A stretch of 64,000 nt of DNA from Actinomycetota bacterium (GTDB lineage: Bacteria > Actinomycetota > Acidimicrobiia > Acidimicrobiales > JAJPHD01): assembly GCA_021325455.1 (NCBI GenBank), contig JAJPHD010000013.1, positions 1 to 64,000 on the forward strand. The letters run 5' to 3'. The translations under genes and the position numbers were made by a program. Below the pieces are notes generated by a model. It made no database searches. It worked only from the letters and a program-made list of their open reading frames with translations, and was not told the DNA's origin. Below are positions 1-8,709 of this stretch, piece after piece. Position 1 is the first letter of the stretch. Every line of letters starts with the position of its first letter.

Positions 1-2
1 CC

Positions 3-209
3 ACCCCGGCCACCGGGGTGGACAAGGGGGCGGTCATCTCCACCTTCGCCTCGGGCGGCAAGAGCCAGGCGGGCCAGCACGGGAAGGCGTCCTCCACCAC
101 CACGACCTCGGCTCCATCCCCTTCCACCACCGCCCCGGGGTCGAGCCCTCAGGCCAGCCACCCCAGCGCCAGCAGCCACCCCGGCGCCAGCAGCCACCCC
201 GGTCACTGA
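3..209 (+). CDS. C-terminal end of a cut-off protein with a Ser/Thr/Pro tail
   Basis: Only the last 68 codons are inside the window; the frame is open to the left edge, so the real start lies outside. The visible part is low complexity, rich in Thr, Ser, Pro and His, and ends in three copies of an ASSHPGA-like unit. Such tails are typical of secreted or membrane-anchored actinobacterial proteins, but no domain is visible and I do not assign a function. It converges on msrB with about 100 bp between the two stops. Confidence 0.55.
   Translation, partial: TPATGVDKGAVISTFASGGKSQAGQHGKASSTTTTSAPSPSTTAPGSSPQASHPSASSHPGASSHPGH
153..203 (+). repeat. Short tandem repeat encoding SSHPGA-type units
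   Basis: Two adjacent 18-bp units (168-185 and 186-203) differ only in the last base, and a shortened 15-bp copy precedes them at 153-167. They encode the repeated His-Pro-Gly tail of the partial gene. The number of units may vary between strains. Confidence 0.6.
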
Positions 210-313
210 GAGGCCCGGGGGCTTCGCCCTGAGGGCAGGGTCACCTGGACAGGCCCGAGCAGGGCCCTCGGCCCGGCGACCTCCGGGCTGGCTGACGGGC
301 AGGTGGCGGCCGG

Positions 314-730
314 CTACCGGTCGGCGGCCGGCTGGTGCCGGAGCGCCAGGGAGTTGATGCACCAGCGCTCGCCGGTCGGAGCGGGGCCGTCGTCGAAGAC
401 ATGGCCCAGATGGGACCCGCACCGCCGGCACCGCACCTCAGTGCGCACCATGCCGTGGCTGGTGTCGGGGACCAGCTCCACCCGTCCTGCCGCCGCTGGC
501 TGGGTGAAGCTGGGCCAGCCGCAGTGGGACTCGAACTGAGCCGAGGCGTCGAAGAGCTCCTGCCCGCACGCCGCGCACCGGTAAGTGCCGTCGGGCGCCA
601 CGTGCACGTACTCACCGCTCCAGGGCGGCTCGGTGCCCCCCTGGCGGAGGACCCGGAAGCGCTCCTCCCCCAGCACCTCCCGCCACTCCTGCTCGCTGCG
701 CTTGTCGACCTGGGGACTCTCGCTCTGCAT
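314..730 (-). CDS. msrB: Peptide-methionine (R)-S-oxide reductase MsrB
   Basis: This enzyme reduces methionine-R-sulfoxide in oxidised proteins, normally using thioredoxin. The 138-residue product has the full SelR fold signatures: the structural zinc pairs CAAC (52-55) and CRRC (101-104), the CGWPSF stretch, and the catalytic Cys124 in RWCINS. Start choice: an upstream Met would add 11 residues (start 763), but the product from 730 matches the usual family length. It lies downstream of the ccm operon on the same strand after a gap of about 90 bp, so it could be read with it. A dedicated reducing supply from the neighbouring thiol-redox genes is possible but only inferred. Confidence 0.93.
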   Translation of the reverse strand: MQSESPQVDKRSEQEWREVLGEERFRVLRQGGTEPPWSGEYVHVAPDGTYRCAACGQELFDASAQFESHCGWPSFTQPAAAGRVELVPDTSHGMVRTEVRCRRCGSHLGHVFDDGPAPTGERWCINSLALRHQPAADR

Positions 731-821
731 GGCCCCCAGGGTAGAGACCCTGGTCAGCCCCAACGCCCGGGGGACCTGCCCGGGGCACGCCCGGGCGGGC
801 CGCTCGGGCTCCCGGGGAACC

Positions 822-1802
822 TCACCTGTGCAGCAGGCGGGTGACCTCGGCGGGTACCGGCTGGTGGGCCTCCCGGTAGGCCCGGGCCATGGTGGAGGCG
901 GCCCGGGCCACCAGGGCCTGGGGCGGGCGATCCTTCAGGAACAAGCCGAACTGGGCCGCGGCGTCCACCGGGTCGTGCTCGTCCTGGAGGAGCATGTACC
1001 CCATGAACACATGGGCGTCGGGGTAGGAGGGGTCGATGGCGATGGCCTCGGCCACCATGTCGCGGCCCTTGTTCACGAGGGCGCGCTTGTGGTCCGCAAC
1101 CCCTGCCTTGCGCAGCAGCCAGCCCTGGTAGGCGAGGGCCTCGGGCTGGTCCGGGTTGGACTTGAGGACCTGGCTGAAGAGCTTGCTGGCCTGCACGTCC
1201 TTGCCCTGGCTGGCCAGCAGGCGGCCCTCGACCAGCTCGGCCGCCAGCTGCTTGGCCGGGGTGGAAGCCTGGACCGACCCGCTGACCTGCTGGGTGGGCA
1301 GGCGGGCGCTCAGGTAATGCCCGAGAAGCAGGCCCGCCGCCACCACGAAGGCGGCGATGGCGGCCAGACCCACCCAGGTGGACCGGTGCCTGCCCCCCCG
1401 GACGGGGACCTGACCGGCCGGGCCGCCCATGGAGGCAGCTCCGCCTGCCGGGGGGCCGCCGCCTCCCGGCGCCGGAGAAGCACCCCCGGCCCGGTCCTCA
1501 TCCCCGACGTCCCCCGGTGACGACGAGCTGCCGCCGCCCACTGCCCGCAGCTCGGCCAGGGCCCGGATGGCCGCCGCCGCCCGCGCCGTCTGCTCCTCGC
1601 GCAGGGCCTCGTAGTCGGCCTGCTCCAGCTCGCCGGCCCGGTGGTCGCGCTCCAGGGACCGCAGGGCGGCCAGCGCCGCGTCCCGCTCCTCCCGCAGGGC
1701 CAGCTCGTCCAGGGGCTGTCCTGTCTCCCGGGGGGCCAACCCCCCCCGCTCCCGAGGGGCCGCTTCCCGGGCCTCCGGCGAGACCCTTGCCTCTCCTCTC
1801 AC
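822..1802 (-). CDS. ccmI: CcmI-like TPR protein of cytochrome c maturation
   Basis: The 326-residue product has a helical Glu/Arg-rich N-terminal part that resembles the CcmI heme-lyase accessory domain (DHRAGELEQADYEALR), a Gly/Pro linker, one membrane segment near residues 148-165, and a C-terminal region with TPR-type repeats (KSNPDQPEALAYQGWLL and IDPSYPDAHVFMGYML). CcmI proteins hold apocytochrome c for the CcmF/H lyase. The GTG start overlaps the ccmH stop as GTGA. This is the last gene of the ccm operon. It is less conserved than its neighbours, so the name rests on both domains and position. Confidence 0.8.
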   Translation of the reverse strand: MRGEARVSPEAREAAPRERGGLAPRETGQPLDELALREERDAALAALRSLERDHRAGELEQADYEALREEQTARAAAAIRALAELRAVGGGSSSSPGDVGDEDRAGGASPAPGGGGPPAGGAASMGGPAGQVPVRGGRHRSTWVGLAAIAAFVVAAGLLLGHYLSARLPTQQVSGSVQASTPAKQLAAELVEGRLLASQGKDVQASKLFSQVLKSNPDQPEALAYQGWLLRKAGVADHKRALVNKGRDMVAEAIAIDPSYPDAHVFMGYMLLQDEHDPVDAAAQFGLFLKDRPPQALVARAASTMARAYREAHQPVPAEVTRLLHR

Positions 1803-2278
1803 CTGCGCAGCACCGCCTCCACCAGCTCCCGGTCCTCGTCGCTGACCACGGGACCCCCTGACCGGCCCCGTCGGCGCCGCCGCCCGAACACCCCCACCAG
1901 CACCACGGCTGCCGCCGCCACCAAGGCTCCCGGGAGGACCCAGACGAGGAAGCCCAACCCCGTGGCAGGGGGCCGCAGTATCACCCCGGCGCCGTAGCTG
2001 GACTCCACCGCCTTCTCGATGGCCGTGTCGCTCTTGCCTGCCCTCACCTCCTTGGCCACGAACTGCCTGATGGCCACGGCGGTGGAGGCATTGGACTCCG
2101 CCACCGACAGGTCGGCACAGCTGGGGCAGCCGATCAGGTGGTCCAGCTGGGAGATGCGCTGGGCGGTGGTGGGCGGCCGGCCACCCAGGCGCACGCCGCT
2201 CCCGATGACCAGCCCGAGGACCAGCAGGACGCCGAGGAGGGCCCAGCTCCAGCGGGCGACGATGCTCCTCATTGCCAT
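1799..2278 (-). CDS. ccmH: CcmH cytochrome c maturation thiol oxidoreductase
   Basis: CcmH keeps the CXXCH cysteines of apocytochrome c reduced and works with CcmF at ligation. The 159-residue product has an N-terminal membrane anchor, the redox motif CPSC at 51-54 within a QLDHLIGCPSC context, and a second membrane helix near residues 107-130, matching the short CycL/CcmH form. It starts one base inside the ccmG stop (TGATG) and its own stop overlaps ccmI by four bases. The usual RCPVC spelling is replaced by GCPSC, but both cysteines are kept. Confidence 0.93.
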   Translation of the reverse strand: MAMRSIVARWSWALLGVLLVLGLVIGSGVRLGGRPPTTAQRISQLDHLIGCPSCADLSVAESNASTAVAIRQFVAKEVRAGKSDTAIEKAVESSYGAGVILRPPATGLGFLVWVLPGALVAAAAVVLVGVFGRRRRRGRSGGPVVSDEDRELVEAVLRR

Positions 2279-2817
2279 CAGTACCCCCGGGCCCGGGCCA
2301 CGGCCAGCAGGCGGTCCAGCCCGCTCACCGTCACCGGGCCGTCGATCTCGGAGAGGATCCGCCCCTTAGGGCTGATGAGGAAGGACGTGGGCGGGCTGCG
2401 TACCCCGTAGCGGAAGGCGTAGTCCCCTTCGGGGTCGGCCAGCACCGGATAGCGCCCCCCGTGCTCCTCGACCCACTTGGCCGCCGGGCCCGGCTGGTCC
2501 TCCAGCACCACGCCGAGCACGGCCACCCCGCCGGACCGGCGGTGCTGGCGCCAGAAGGCTTCCAGCTGCGGCTCTTCCTGCTGGCAGGGGACGCACCAGT
2601 GGGCGAAGAAGTTCACCAGGACGAAGCTCCCCCTCATCCTGGCCAGGCTCACCCGGCCTCCCCCGGTGAGGGAGGGCCCGGCGAGGGCCGGGGCCGGCTT
2701 GTCGATGAGCGGGGTGCGGTCGGCCACCGTGGTCGCCGGGGGGGACACGGCGAAGACCACGATGAGGGCCACGACGACCACCCCCACGCCGGTAGCGATC
2801 CAGCGGATGCGGGTCAC
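2278..2817 (-). CDS. ccmG: CcmG/DsbE membrane-anchored thioredoxin-like protein
   Basis: CcmG passes electrons to CcmH or apocytochrome c on the outer face of the membrane. The 179-residue protein has one N-terminal anchor (about 5-25) and a TlpA/DsbE thioredoxin fold with active site WCVPC (74-78) preceded by VLVNFFAHW, a glutamate-rich QQEEPQLEAF helix, and the cis-Pro region SPPTSFLI. It overlaps ccmF by four bases (ATGA), so translation is probably coupled. Confidence 0.95.
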   Translation of the reverse strand: MTRIRWIATGVGVVVVALIVVFAVSPPATTVADRTPLIDKPAPALAGPSLTGGGRVSLARMRGSFVLVNFFAHWCVPCQQEEPQLEAFWRQHRRSGGVAVLGVVLEDQPGPAAKWVEEHGGRYPVLADPEGDYAFRYGVRSPPTSFLISPKGRILSEIDGPVTVSGLDRLLAVARARGY

Positions 2818-4880
2818 GCCCCGCCCTCCGCCGTCCTTGGGGCCTCCGCCATGGCGGAAACACCCGCCGGCGCTCCCCGGCGGCCGGGAACGGGCAACCC
2901 CGGCGCCAGGTCAGGAGAGGCGTCCCGGGCCCGCTCCTCCCGGCGTCGGCCGGGGGGCGCCTGCAAGCGGCGAGGGGCAGCTGCCAGCGCCGTCCCGAGG
3001 ACCACGATGGCGGCCCCGATCCACAGCCAGCTGACGAGGGGCTGGACGATCACACCGATGAGGACCGGCCCTCCCTTGTGCTGGGCCGGGCCGTCGAAGG
3101 TGAGGTACACGTCGGAGCGCCAGCCGGGAGAGACCGATGGCGACCCGATCCCCTGGGCGTCGGTCCCGAACTGGCTGATGCCGGGGCGCAGCACCCCCCG
3201 GCCCGACACGGCCACGTCGGCGACCAGCTCGCTGCGGGCCGGGGTGACCTTCGTGTGGGTGCCCTGGTAGGTGAGGGTGTGACCGAGCACCCGGGTGGGC
3301 CGGCCCCTGGACAGCTGGACCTGGGTCCGGTGGCCGAAGGAGAGGCTGGCGGCCAGGGCCACCCCGATCACCACCACCCCCAGATGGACCACCATCCCGC
3401 CGTTGGTCCGCCCCGTGAGGGCCCGCCACAGCCCCCGGCCGCTGGTGGCCTGGGCCCTTACGGAGTGGGCGAGCTGGCGCAGGGCCGTGGTGGCGGCAAA
3501 GGCGCCCAGGCCGAAGGCCAGCAACGGTGCCAGGCCCCTGATGCCGGCCAGGGCGCAGCCCAGGACGGTGAGCACCCCGGCCCAGGCAGGAAGCACCAGG
3601 CGGGACCCCAGGACGGCCGGCGAGGACCTCTTCCAGGACAGGACGGGCCCGATGGCCATGAAGAACAGCAATGCCAGCCCTATGGGGGTGGTCATGGTGT
3701 CGAAATAGGGTCGTCCCACCGTGAGCGACCGGTTGTCCAGGGCCTGCACGAACAGGGGGAAGACCGTGCCCAGCAGGACCACGAAGGCGAAGGCCGCGAA
3801 CAGCAGGTTGTTGACAAGGAAGCCGCCCTCCCGGGAGAGGGCGGAATCGACCCGGGCGGGAGCCCGCAACCGGTCCCCCCGCCACCCGATGAGCCCCACC
3901 GATGCCGCCACAGCCACCCCCAGGAAACCGATGAGAACGGGCCCCAGGTTCGAGTTGGAGAAGGCGTGCACGGATTGGAGCACACCCGAGCGGGTGAGGA
4001 AGGTGGCCAGGATGGTCAGGCAGAACGTGGCCATGACCAGGGACAGGTTCCACACCCGCAGCAAGCCCCTCCTCTCCTGGGCCACCACCGAGTGCAGGTA
4101 GGCGGTGGCCGTCAGCCAGGGAAGGAAGGCGGCGTTCTCGACCGGGTCCCACGCCCAGAACCCGCCCCAACCGAGGACCTGGTAGGACCACCACGCCCCG
4201 AGCACGATCCCCGCCGAGAGGAAGCCCCAGGCGAACAGGGTCCACCGCCTGGTCTCCACCAGCCATCCCTCCCCCAGGCGCCCGGTCACGAGCGCCCCCA
4301 CGGCGAAGGCGAAAGGCACCGTGAAGCCTACGAACCCGAGGTACAGCATGGGCGGGTGGATCACGACCAGGGGGTTGTTCTGCAGCAGCGGGTTGGGGCC
4401 GGGGCCGTCCACCGGCACGGGGCCCTTCACGGGGGCGAAGGGGTTGGCCGGGCCCACCATCAGCCCGAAGAAGAAGGCCGCCACGGCGTAGACGGTGAAG
4501 GTGGCCCAGCCCACCAGGGGATCTCCCGCCCGGCGCCGGAACTTCCAGCCCATGGCCGCCGCGTAGCCGGCCAGGATCAGGGCCCACAGCAGTATGGAGC
4601 CCTGGAGGGCCGACCACATGCCGGTGATGCTGAAGAGCAGTGGTGTCTCCCGGCTGTTGTTGGCCGCCACGTAGGCGAGGGAGAAGTCGTGGGTGATGAG
4701 GGCGTGCTCCATGGCCCCCGTCGCCACCAGCGCCCCCAGCAGGATCAGGCCGGCGTACAGCCCTCCCTGACGCAGGATGGAGGCCTTGTGACGGGCCAGC
4801 CCGACGCCCACCACCCCCATGCCGGCCAGGGCAGCGAGGAAGCCCAGGAGGACGGCGCTGCGCCCCAGAGCCTCGTTCAC
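2814..4880 (-). CDS. ccmF: CcmF heme lyase subunit
   Basis: CcmF joins heme, delivered by holo-CcmE, to apocytochrome c. The 688-residue polytopic protein shows the tryptophan-rich heme-handling WWD motif WGGFWAWDPVENA near 238-250, the conserved HPPMLYLGFVG region near 175-186, and a long C-terminal periplasmic part before the last membrane span. The length is in the normal range of 600-700 residues. It overlaps ccmE and ccmG by four bases each. The GC-rich antisense frame carries a long shadow ORF that has no domain features. Confidence 0.97.
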   Translation of the reverse strand: MNEALGRSAVLLGFLAALAGMGVVGVGLARHKASILRQGGLYAGLILLGALVATGAMEHALITHDFSLAYVAANNSRETPLLFSITGMWSALQGSILLWALILAGYAAAMGWKFRRRAGDPLVGWATFTVYAVAAFFFGLMVGPANPFAPVKGPVPVDGPGPNPLLQNNPLVVIHPPMLYLGFVGFTVPFAFAVGALVTGRLGEGWLVETRRWTLFAWGFLSAGIVLGAWWSYQVLGWGGFWAWDPVENAAFLPWLTATAYLHSVVAQERRGLLRVWNLSLVMATFCLTILATFLTRSGVLQSVHAFSNSNLGPVLIGFLGVAVAASVGLIGWRGDRLRAPARVDSALSREGGFLVNNLLFAAFAFVVLLGTVFPLFVQALDNRSLTVGRPYFDTMTTPIGLALLFFMAIGPVLSWKRSSPAVLGSRLVLPAWAGVLTVLGCALAGIRGLAPLLAFGLGAFAATTALRQLAHSVRAQATSGRGLWRALTGRTNGGMVVHLGVVVIGVALAASLSFGHRTQVQLSRGRPTRVLGHTLTYQGTHTKVTPARSELVADVAVSGRGVLRPGISQFGTDAQGIGSPSVSPGWRSDVYLTFDGPAQHKGGPVLIGVIVQPLVSWLWIGAAIVVLGTALAAAPRRLQAPPGRRREERARDASPDLAPGLPVPGRRGAPAGVSAMAEAPRTAEGGA

Positions 4881-5332
4881 GATGAGCCGTTGGCCCCGGG
4901 CTTCACCCGGTTGGGATGGGCGGCGACGTAGTTGGCCGAGTGCTTCACCATGATCTCGTTGGAGAGGAACTTGTCGGTCCCCCGGGCGAAGTGGCCGACC
5001 ACCACCACGGCGCGCCCCGGCGCGAAGAGCTGGGGCGGGCTGCTCGTGTTCACGACGGGGACCGTGACCCCGTGGCTGCGCATGGAGAAGTCCGTTCCCC
5101 GGGAGGTCTGGTGCACGGTGCCCCTCACCACCACCCCTTCCATGCGGAAGGTGGTCGTACCGAGGCTGGACCGCAGGGCCACGGCCTGGTTCACCGTCTC
5201 GAAGTAGTTGATGGAGCTTCCCAGGCCCTTGGCCAGGAGGAAGCCGATGGCGGCCACGATGATGACCCCCACCACCCAGAGCCGGCGGGGGTGCTCCAGG
5301 CGGCCACGAGAGCGGGCCGAGGCTACTGCCAC
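4877..5332 (-). CDS. ccmE: CcmE periplasmic heme chaperone
   Basis: CcmE binds heme covalently and carries it to CcmF. The 151-residue protein has one N-terminal membrane segment (about 18-36), an OB-fold beta region, and the heme-binding His131 in KHSANY, giving the classical HxxxY arrangement rather than the CxxxY variant found in some archaea and bacteria. The predicted GTG start at 5332 overlaps the ccmD stop by ten bases. The C-terminal tail after the histidine is short and flexible, as is usual for the family. Confidence 0.94.
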   Translation of the reverse strand: MAVASARSRGRLEHPRRLWVVGVIIVAAIGFLLAKGLGSSINYFETVNQAVALRSSLGTTTFRMEGVVVRGTVHQTSRGTDFSMRSHGVTVPVVNTSSPPQLFAPGRAVVVVGHFARGTDKFLSNEIMVKHSANYVAAHPNRVKPGANGSS

Positions 5333-5475
5333 TCGCCCTCCTCCTCGGGCTCGGCGTCCGGGGTGGGCGGGGGCAGGGACCGGGCCAAACTGCGGTGGCG
5401 GTAGACGACGGCGGCGGAGTAGGCGGCCACGCTCACCAGCACCACCGAGTAGCCGGCATCGATGAGCCCGCTCAT
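5323..5475 (-). CDS. ccmD: CcmD small membrane subunit of the heme exporter
   Basis: This 50-residue protein is hidden in the ORF track as the tail of a longer antisense-like frame. It has one transmembrane helix (SGLIDAGYSVVLVSVAAYSAAVVYRHR) followed by charged residues and an acidic C-terminus. CcmD releases holo-CcmE from CcmABC. The ATG overlaps the ccmC stop by four bases and its stop lies ten bases inside ccmE, the expected slot between ccmC and ccmE. Recognition rests on size, topology and position. Confidence 0.85.
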   Translation of the reverse strand: MSGLIDAGYSVVLVSVAAYSAAVVYRHRSLARSLPPPTPDAEPEEEGEWQ

Positions 5476-6248
5476 GCCGCCCTCCCTTCGGCCCGCCGCT
5501 CGGCTAGGGCCCGGGCCAGGCCCTCTCCCTGCTGGCGCTCGGCCAGGGCCTCCACGGCGTAGCGGTGGGCCACCAGCCAGGCGTAGACCAGGGTGAAGGC
5601 ACAGAACCCGAGGAGCAGGGTCCAGGCCATCAGCCCGTGAACGTGCACCTGGCGCTGGGGGTTCAAGACGGTGCCCGTCTGGTGCAGGGTCTTCCACCAG
5701 TAGACGGACAGGTAGCTGATGGGCACGTCGGCGAAGGCCAGGATGGCCGCCACTGCCGAGCGCTTGGCCCTGGTGCCGGGGTCCGAGGGCACCCGCCGCA
5801 GGGCAAGGTAACCGAGGTAGAGGACGAACAGCAGCGCGGTGGAGGTGAGCCGGGCGTCCCAGGTCCACCACACGCCCCAGGTGGCCTTGCCCCATATCGA
5901 GCCCGACACCAGGGTGAGCCCGCAGAAGAGCACCCCCACCTCACCGGACGCCGCTGCCAGGCGGTCCCAGACGACGGACCGGGTCCGGCGCCAGAGGTAG
6001 AGCAGGCTGGCGGCGGCGGTCACCCCAAAGGCCAGGTAGGCCACCCAGGCCACGGGCGGGTGGATGTACAAGAGGCGCACCAGCTGGCCCAGGTTCGTGC
6101 TGGGGGGGGTGACCCAGAGCCCGAGCCAGACCGTGGCCGCCACGGAGGCCAGGCCGACCACCCCCGTGGCTGTGCGGACGAGCGAGCCCGGCCGGCGGGA
6201 AGAAGAGGAAGTGAGGGGACGGCGCGCCTGGCGCCTGGTGATGATCAT
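5472..6248 (-). CDS. ccmC: CcmC heme-handling membrane protein
   Basis: CcmC loads heme onto CcmE. The 258-residue six-helix protein contains the WWD motif WGKATWGVWWTWDARLT (119-135) and the LLYIHPPVAWVAY segment (59-71) with a heme-ligand histidine; a second histidine follows in the later loop. An Arg/Ser-rich N-terminal extension of about 25 residues is longer than usual. It overlaps ccmB by four bases at the start and ccmD by four at the stop. Confidence 0.96.
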   Translation of the reverse strand: MIITRRQARRPLTSSSSRRPGSLVRTATGVVGLASVAATVWLGLWVTPPSTNLGQLVRLLYIHPPVAWVAYLAFGVTAAASLLYLWRRTRSVVWDRLAAASGEVGVLFCGLTLVSGSIWGKATWGVWWTWDARLTSTALLFVLYLGYLALRRVPSDPGTRAKRSAVAAILAFADVPISYLSVYWWKTLHQTGTVLNPQRQVHVHGLMAWTLLLGFCAFTLVYAWLVAHRYAVEALAERQQGEGLARALAERRAEGRAA

Positions 6249-6913
6249 GATTCCTCCAGCAGGGGGCCGAAGGCCAGCACCCCCAAGGCTAGGTAGACGA
6301 CGGCGAAGACGGCCAGGAGCCGGAGCCAGGGATCACCCTGTGCCGGGTGCCCGGCCAGGCCCGCCTCCCAGGCCTTGGTGGCACCCAGGAGGACGGGGGC
6401 CACCACCGGCAGCAGCAGGAGCGGCAGCAGGGTTTCCCGCACCCGGAGGCTGGCGGCGAGGACCCCGTAGGCGGTGCCTGCCGCGGCCAGGCCCACCGTG
6501 GCCGCCAGGCACGTCCCGAGCAGGAGGAGGGCGCCCTCGAGGTGGGCACCGTAGAGCACCACCACACCGGCGGTGAGCACGGCCTCCAGCACCCCGAGCT
6601 GGGCGGCCACGGCTGCCGCCTTGCCGAGGAAGATGCCTGCCGGGTCGAGGCCCGACAGCCGTAGCCCCTCCCGGGCGTGGTCGGAGGCCTCGATGGCGAA
6701 GCTGCGCTGGACGGCCAGCACGGCCGAGAACAGCACCGCCACCCAGAAGAGCCCCGGCGCCGCCTGGCCGAGGAAGCCCCGGTCGGGGTCCAGGGCGAAA
6801 GCGAACAGGATGAGCACCAGCAGGGCGAAGGGCAGGACCTGGTTGGTGGCCACCCGGGAGCGCAGCTCGACGCGGATGTCCTTGCCCGCCACCAGCGCGG
6901 CGTCACGCCACAT
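6245..6913 (-). CDS. ccmB: CcmB heme exporter permease
   Basis: CcmB is the membrane partner of the CcmA ATPase. The 222-residue protein has six predicted membrane helices, the N-terminal KDIRVELRSR motif and the FAIEASDHAREGLRLSGLDP loop that marks this family. It starts 11 bases inside ccmA and overlaps ccmC by four bases. Confidence 0.94.
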   Translation of the reverse strand: MWRDAALVAGKDIRVELRSRVATNQVLPFALLVLILFAFALDPDRGFLGQAAPGLFWVAVLFSAVLAVQRSFAIEASDHAREGLRLSGLDPAGIFLGKAAAVAAQLGVLEAVLTAGVVVLYGAHLEGALLLLGTCLAATVGLAAAGTAYGVLAASLRVRETLLPLLLLPVVAPVLLGATKAWEAGLAGHPAQGDPWLRLLAVFAVVYLALGVLAFGPLLEES

Positions 6914-7601
6914 GGACGCGCTCCGGGGTGTTGGGAGGGCTCCCGCCCCAGAGGACCAGCTCCTCCCCCTGCACCTGGCCCCCCGCCATGGCTACCAGGC
7001 GGCTGGCCAACGGCCGGGCCCGGTCGGCCTCGTGCGAAGCCAGCAGGACCGTGCTGCCCCCCGCCGCCGCCTCCCGCACCATCTCGTCCACCAGGTCCCG
7101 CCCCGAGGCGTCCAGGCCGGCATGGGGCTCGTCGAGCAGCCACAGCTCGGGGCGACGGGCCAGCAGGATGGCCAGGGCGACCCGGCGACGCTGGCCGGCG
7201 GACAGCCGCCCCACGCTCGTCCTGGGCAGCCGGCCGTCCAGGCCCACCCGGGCCAGGGCCGCACCCAGGTCCCGGGCGGGAGCGCCGGCGGCCCTCACCG
7301 CGAAGCGCACGTTGTCGATCACGGAAAGGTCGTCGTAGAGGAAGGTGGCGTGGCCGAGCAGGGCCACCCGCCGGCGCACGGCCCTCTGGCGGCGGGCCAG
7401 ATCCTCGCCCAGCACCTCGGCCCGCCCCGAGCTCACGGGCAGGAGCCCGGCGCAGGCCCGCAGCAGGCTGGTCTTGCCCGCCCCGTTCGGTCCCTGGATG
7501 AGGACGACCTCGCCGGGAGTGACCTCGAGGTCCACGCCGGCCAGCGCGGGGAAGCTGCCGATGAGGGCCACGGCGCGTTGGAGGCGGACAGCGGGGGGCA
7601 T
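6903..7601 (-). CDS. ccmA: CcmA heme exporter ATP-binding protein
   Basis: CcmA powers release of heme-loaded CcmE from CcmC/D. The 232-residue ABC ATPase has Walker A GPNGAGKTS (37-45), signature LSAGQRRR, and Walker B LLDEPHAGLD. It is the first gene of the leftward ccm operon. The 145-bp gap before it is shared with the divergent sortase gene and must contain the operon promoter; I see no strong consensus boxes in this GC-rich gap. Confidence 0.95.
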   Translation of the reverse strand: MPPAVRLQRAVALIGSFPALAGVDLEVTPGEVVLIQGPNGAGKTSLLRACAGLLPVSSGRAEVLGEDLARRQRAVRRRVALLGHATFLYDDLSVIDNVRFAVRAAGAPARDLGAALARVGLDGRLPRTSVGRLSAGQRRRVALAILLARRPELWLLDEPHAGLDASGRDLVDEMVREAAAGGSTVLLASHEADRARPLASRLVAMAGGQVQGEELVLWGGSPPNTPERVHVA

Positions 7602-7746
7602 GGGCTTCTCTCAACCGGCAATGGTAGGGGTGACCTGCCACTCCGTTCCATGCGGGCGCCCCCGGCCGGAGGCGGCCCCGGCGCCGGCCACTCCTGGTGA
7701 GGGCCCGACCCCTGCAGCCCCGGCCCCGGGGCTAACCTCGGCTGCG

Positions 7747-8688
7747 GTGGGGCTGAGGCGGGTGGCAGGCATCCTCGGGCGCCTTCTGGTGCTGGCAGGG
7801 GTGGTGGTCCTCCTGTTCGTGGCCTACCAGCTGTGGGGAACGGGGCTGGCGGAGGCCAAGAGCCAACAGGCTCTCCGCCGCCAGCTGACCCATGAGCTGC
7901 GCCGCCCAGCCGCCGCTCGGGCCCCCTCCGCCCCCTCCGCCACATCTGCCCCCACCTCCACCACCCCCGACCCCGCTCCCCCGCCCCCCCAGGGCCACGC
8001 CGTGGCCATCATCCGCATCCCCAAGATCCTGGTCAACAAGGCCGTGGTCCAGGGGGTGGCTGAGCAGGACCTGCGCATGGGGCCAGGGCACTACCCGAGC
8101 ACCCCCATGCCGGGCCAGCCGGGCAACTCGGCCATCGCCGGTCACCGGACCACCTATGGCGCCCCCTTCTTCCGGCTCAACGAGCTGGTGCGGGGGGACG
8201 TCATCTACGTCACCACCCGCCAGGGCCGCTTCGAGTACAAGGTCCTGAGGTCCTTGGTCGTATCGCCTGACGACCTGGCCGTCCTCGACCGCACCCGGCG
8301 GCCCGAGCTCACCCTCACCACCTGCAACCCCCGCTACAGCGCGGCCCAACGCCTGGTCGTCCAGGCCCTGCTGGTGGGCCACCCCGCCCCTCCCCCCCCC
8401 ATGGCGGCGCCGGCGCCGGGCCAGCAGGCCACCTCGGGCGGGCGCGACAACCCCACCCTGGCCGGTGGCCTGGCCGGGGGGACGGCCAGCTTCGTGCCCT
8501 CCCTCGAATGGGGCCTGCTGCTCCTGGCCGCCTTCTGCGCCACCTGGCTCCTCGGCCACTACTGGCGGCTCCGCCGCCATAGCCGGGCCGGGCAGTGGGT
8601 CACCTGGGTGGCGGGCACGCCGGTCTGCCTCGCCATCCTGTTCTTCTTCTTCCAGCAGGTCAGCCTGCTCCTGCCTGCCTCGTTCTGA
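7747..8688 (+). CDS. Class E sortase with extra C-terminal membrane helices
   Basis: Sortases cleave a C-terminal sorting signal on secreted proteins and link them to the cell surface. The 313-residue product (GTG start chosen just before the membrane segment; the track ORF starts far upstream in shadow sequence) has an N-terminal anchor, a Pro/Ser/Thr linker, and the sortase core with His133 in AGHRTTYG, the catalytic Cys193 in TLTTCNP and Arg197. Two further membrane helices follow the catalytic domain. The TTYG/TTCNP spelling is that of actinobacterial class E. It converges on gmd with a 21-bp gap. The substrate is not visible in the window. Confidence 0.88.
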   Translation: MGLRRVAGILGRLLVLAGVVVLLFVAYQLWGTGLAEAKSQQALRRQLTHELRRPAAARAPSAPSATSAPTSTTPDPAPPPPQGHAVAIIRIPKILVNKAVVQGVAEQDLRMGPGHYPSTPMPGQPGNSAIAGHRTTYGAPFFRLNELVRGDVIYVTTRQGRFEYKVLRSLVVSPDDLAVLDRTRRPELTLTTCNPRYSAAQRLVVQALLVGHPAPPPPMAAPAPGQQATSGGRDNPTLAGGLAGGTASFVPSLEWGLLLLAAFCATWLLGHYWRLRRHSRAGQWVTWVAGTPVCLAILFFFFQQVSLLLPASF

Positions 8689-8709
8689 CCGGGCCCCGCC
8701 AGGCTCGGC

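Noticed and set aside
2272-4931. Long plus-strand ORFs antisense to ccmG and ccmF (for example 617 aa at 3078-4931)
   Set aside because: They are made of Gly/Pro/Gln/His-rich low-complexity sequence typical of GC-rich antisense frames, have no domain, and the minus strand has complete ccm genes.
7732-8580. Gly-rich 282-aa minus-strand ORF opposite the sortase
   Set aside because: Low-complexity shadow of the Pro-rich sortase linker; no start context or domain.
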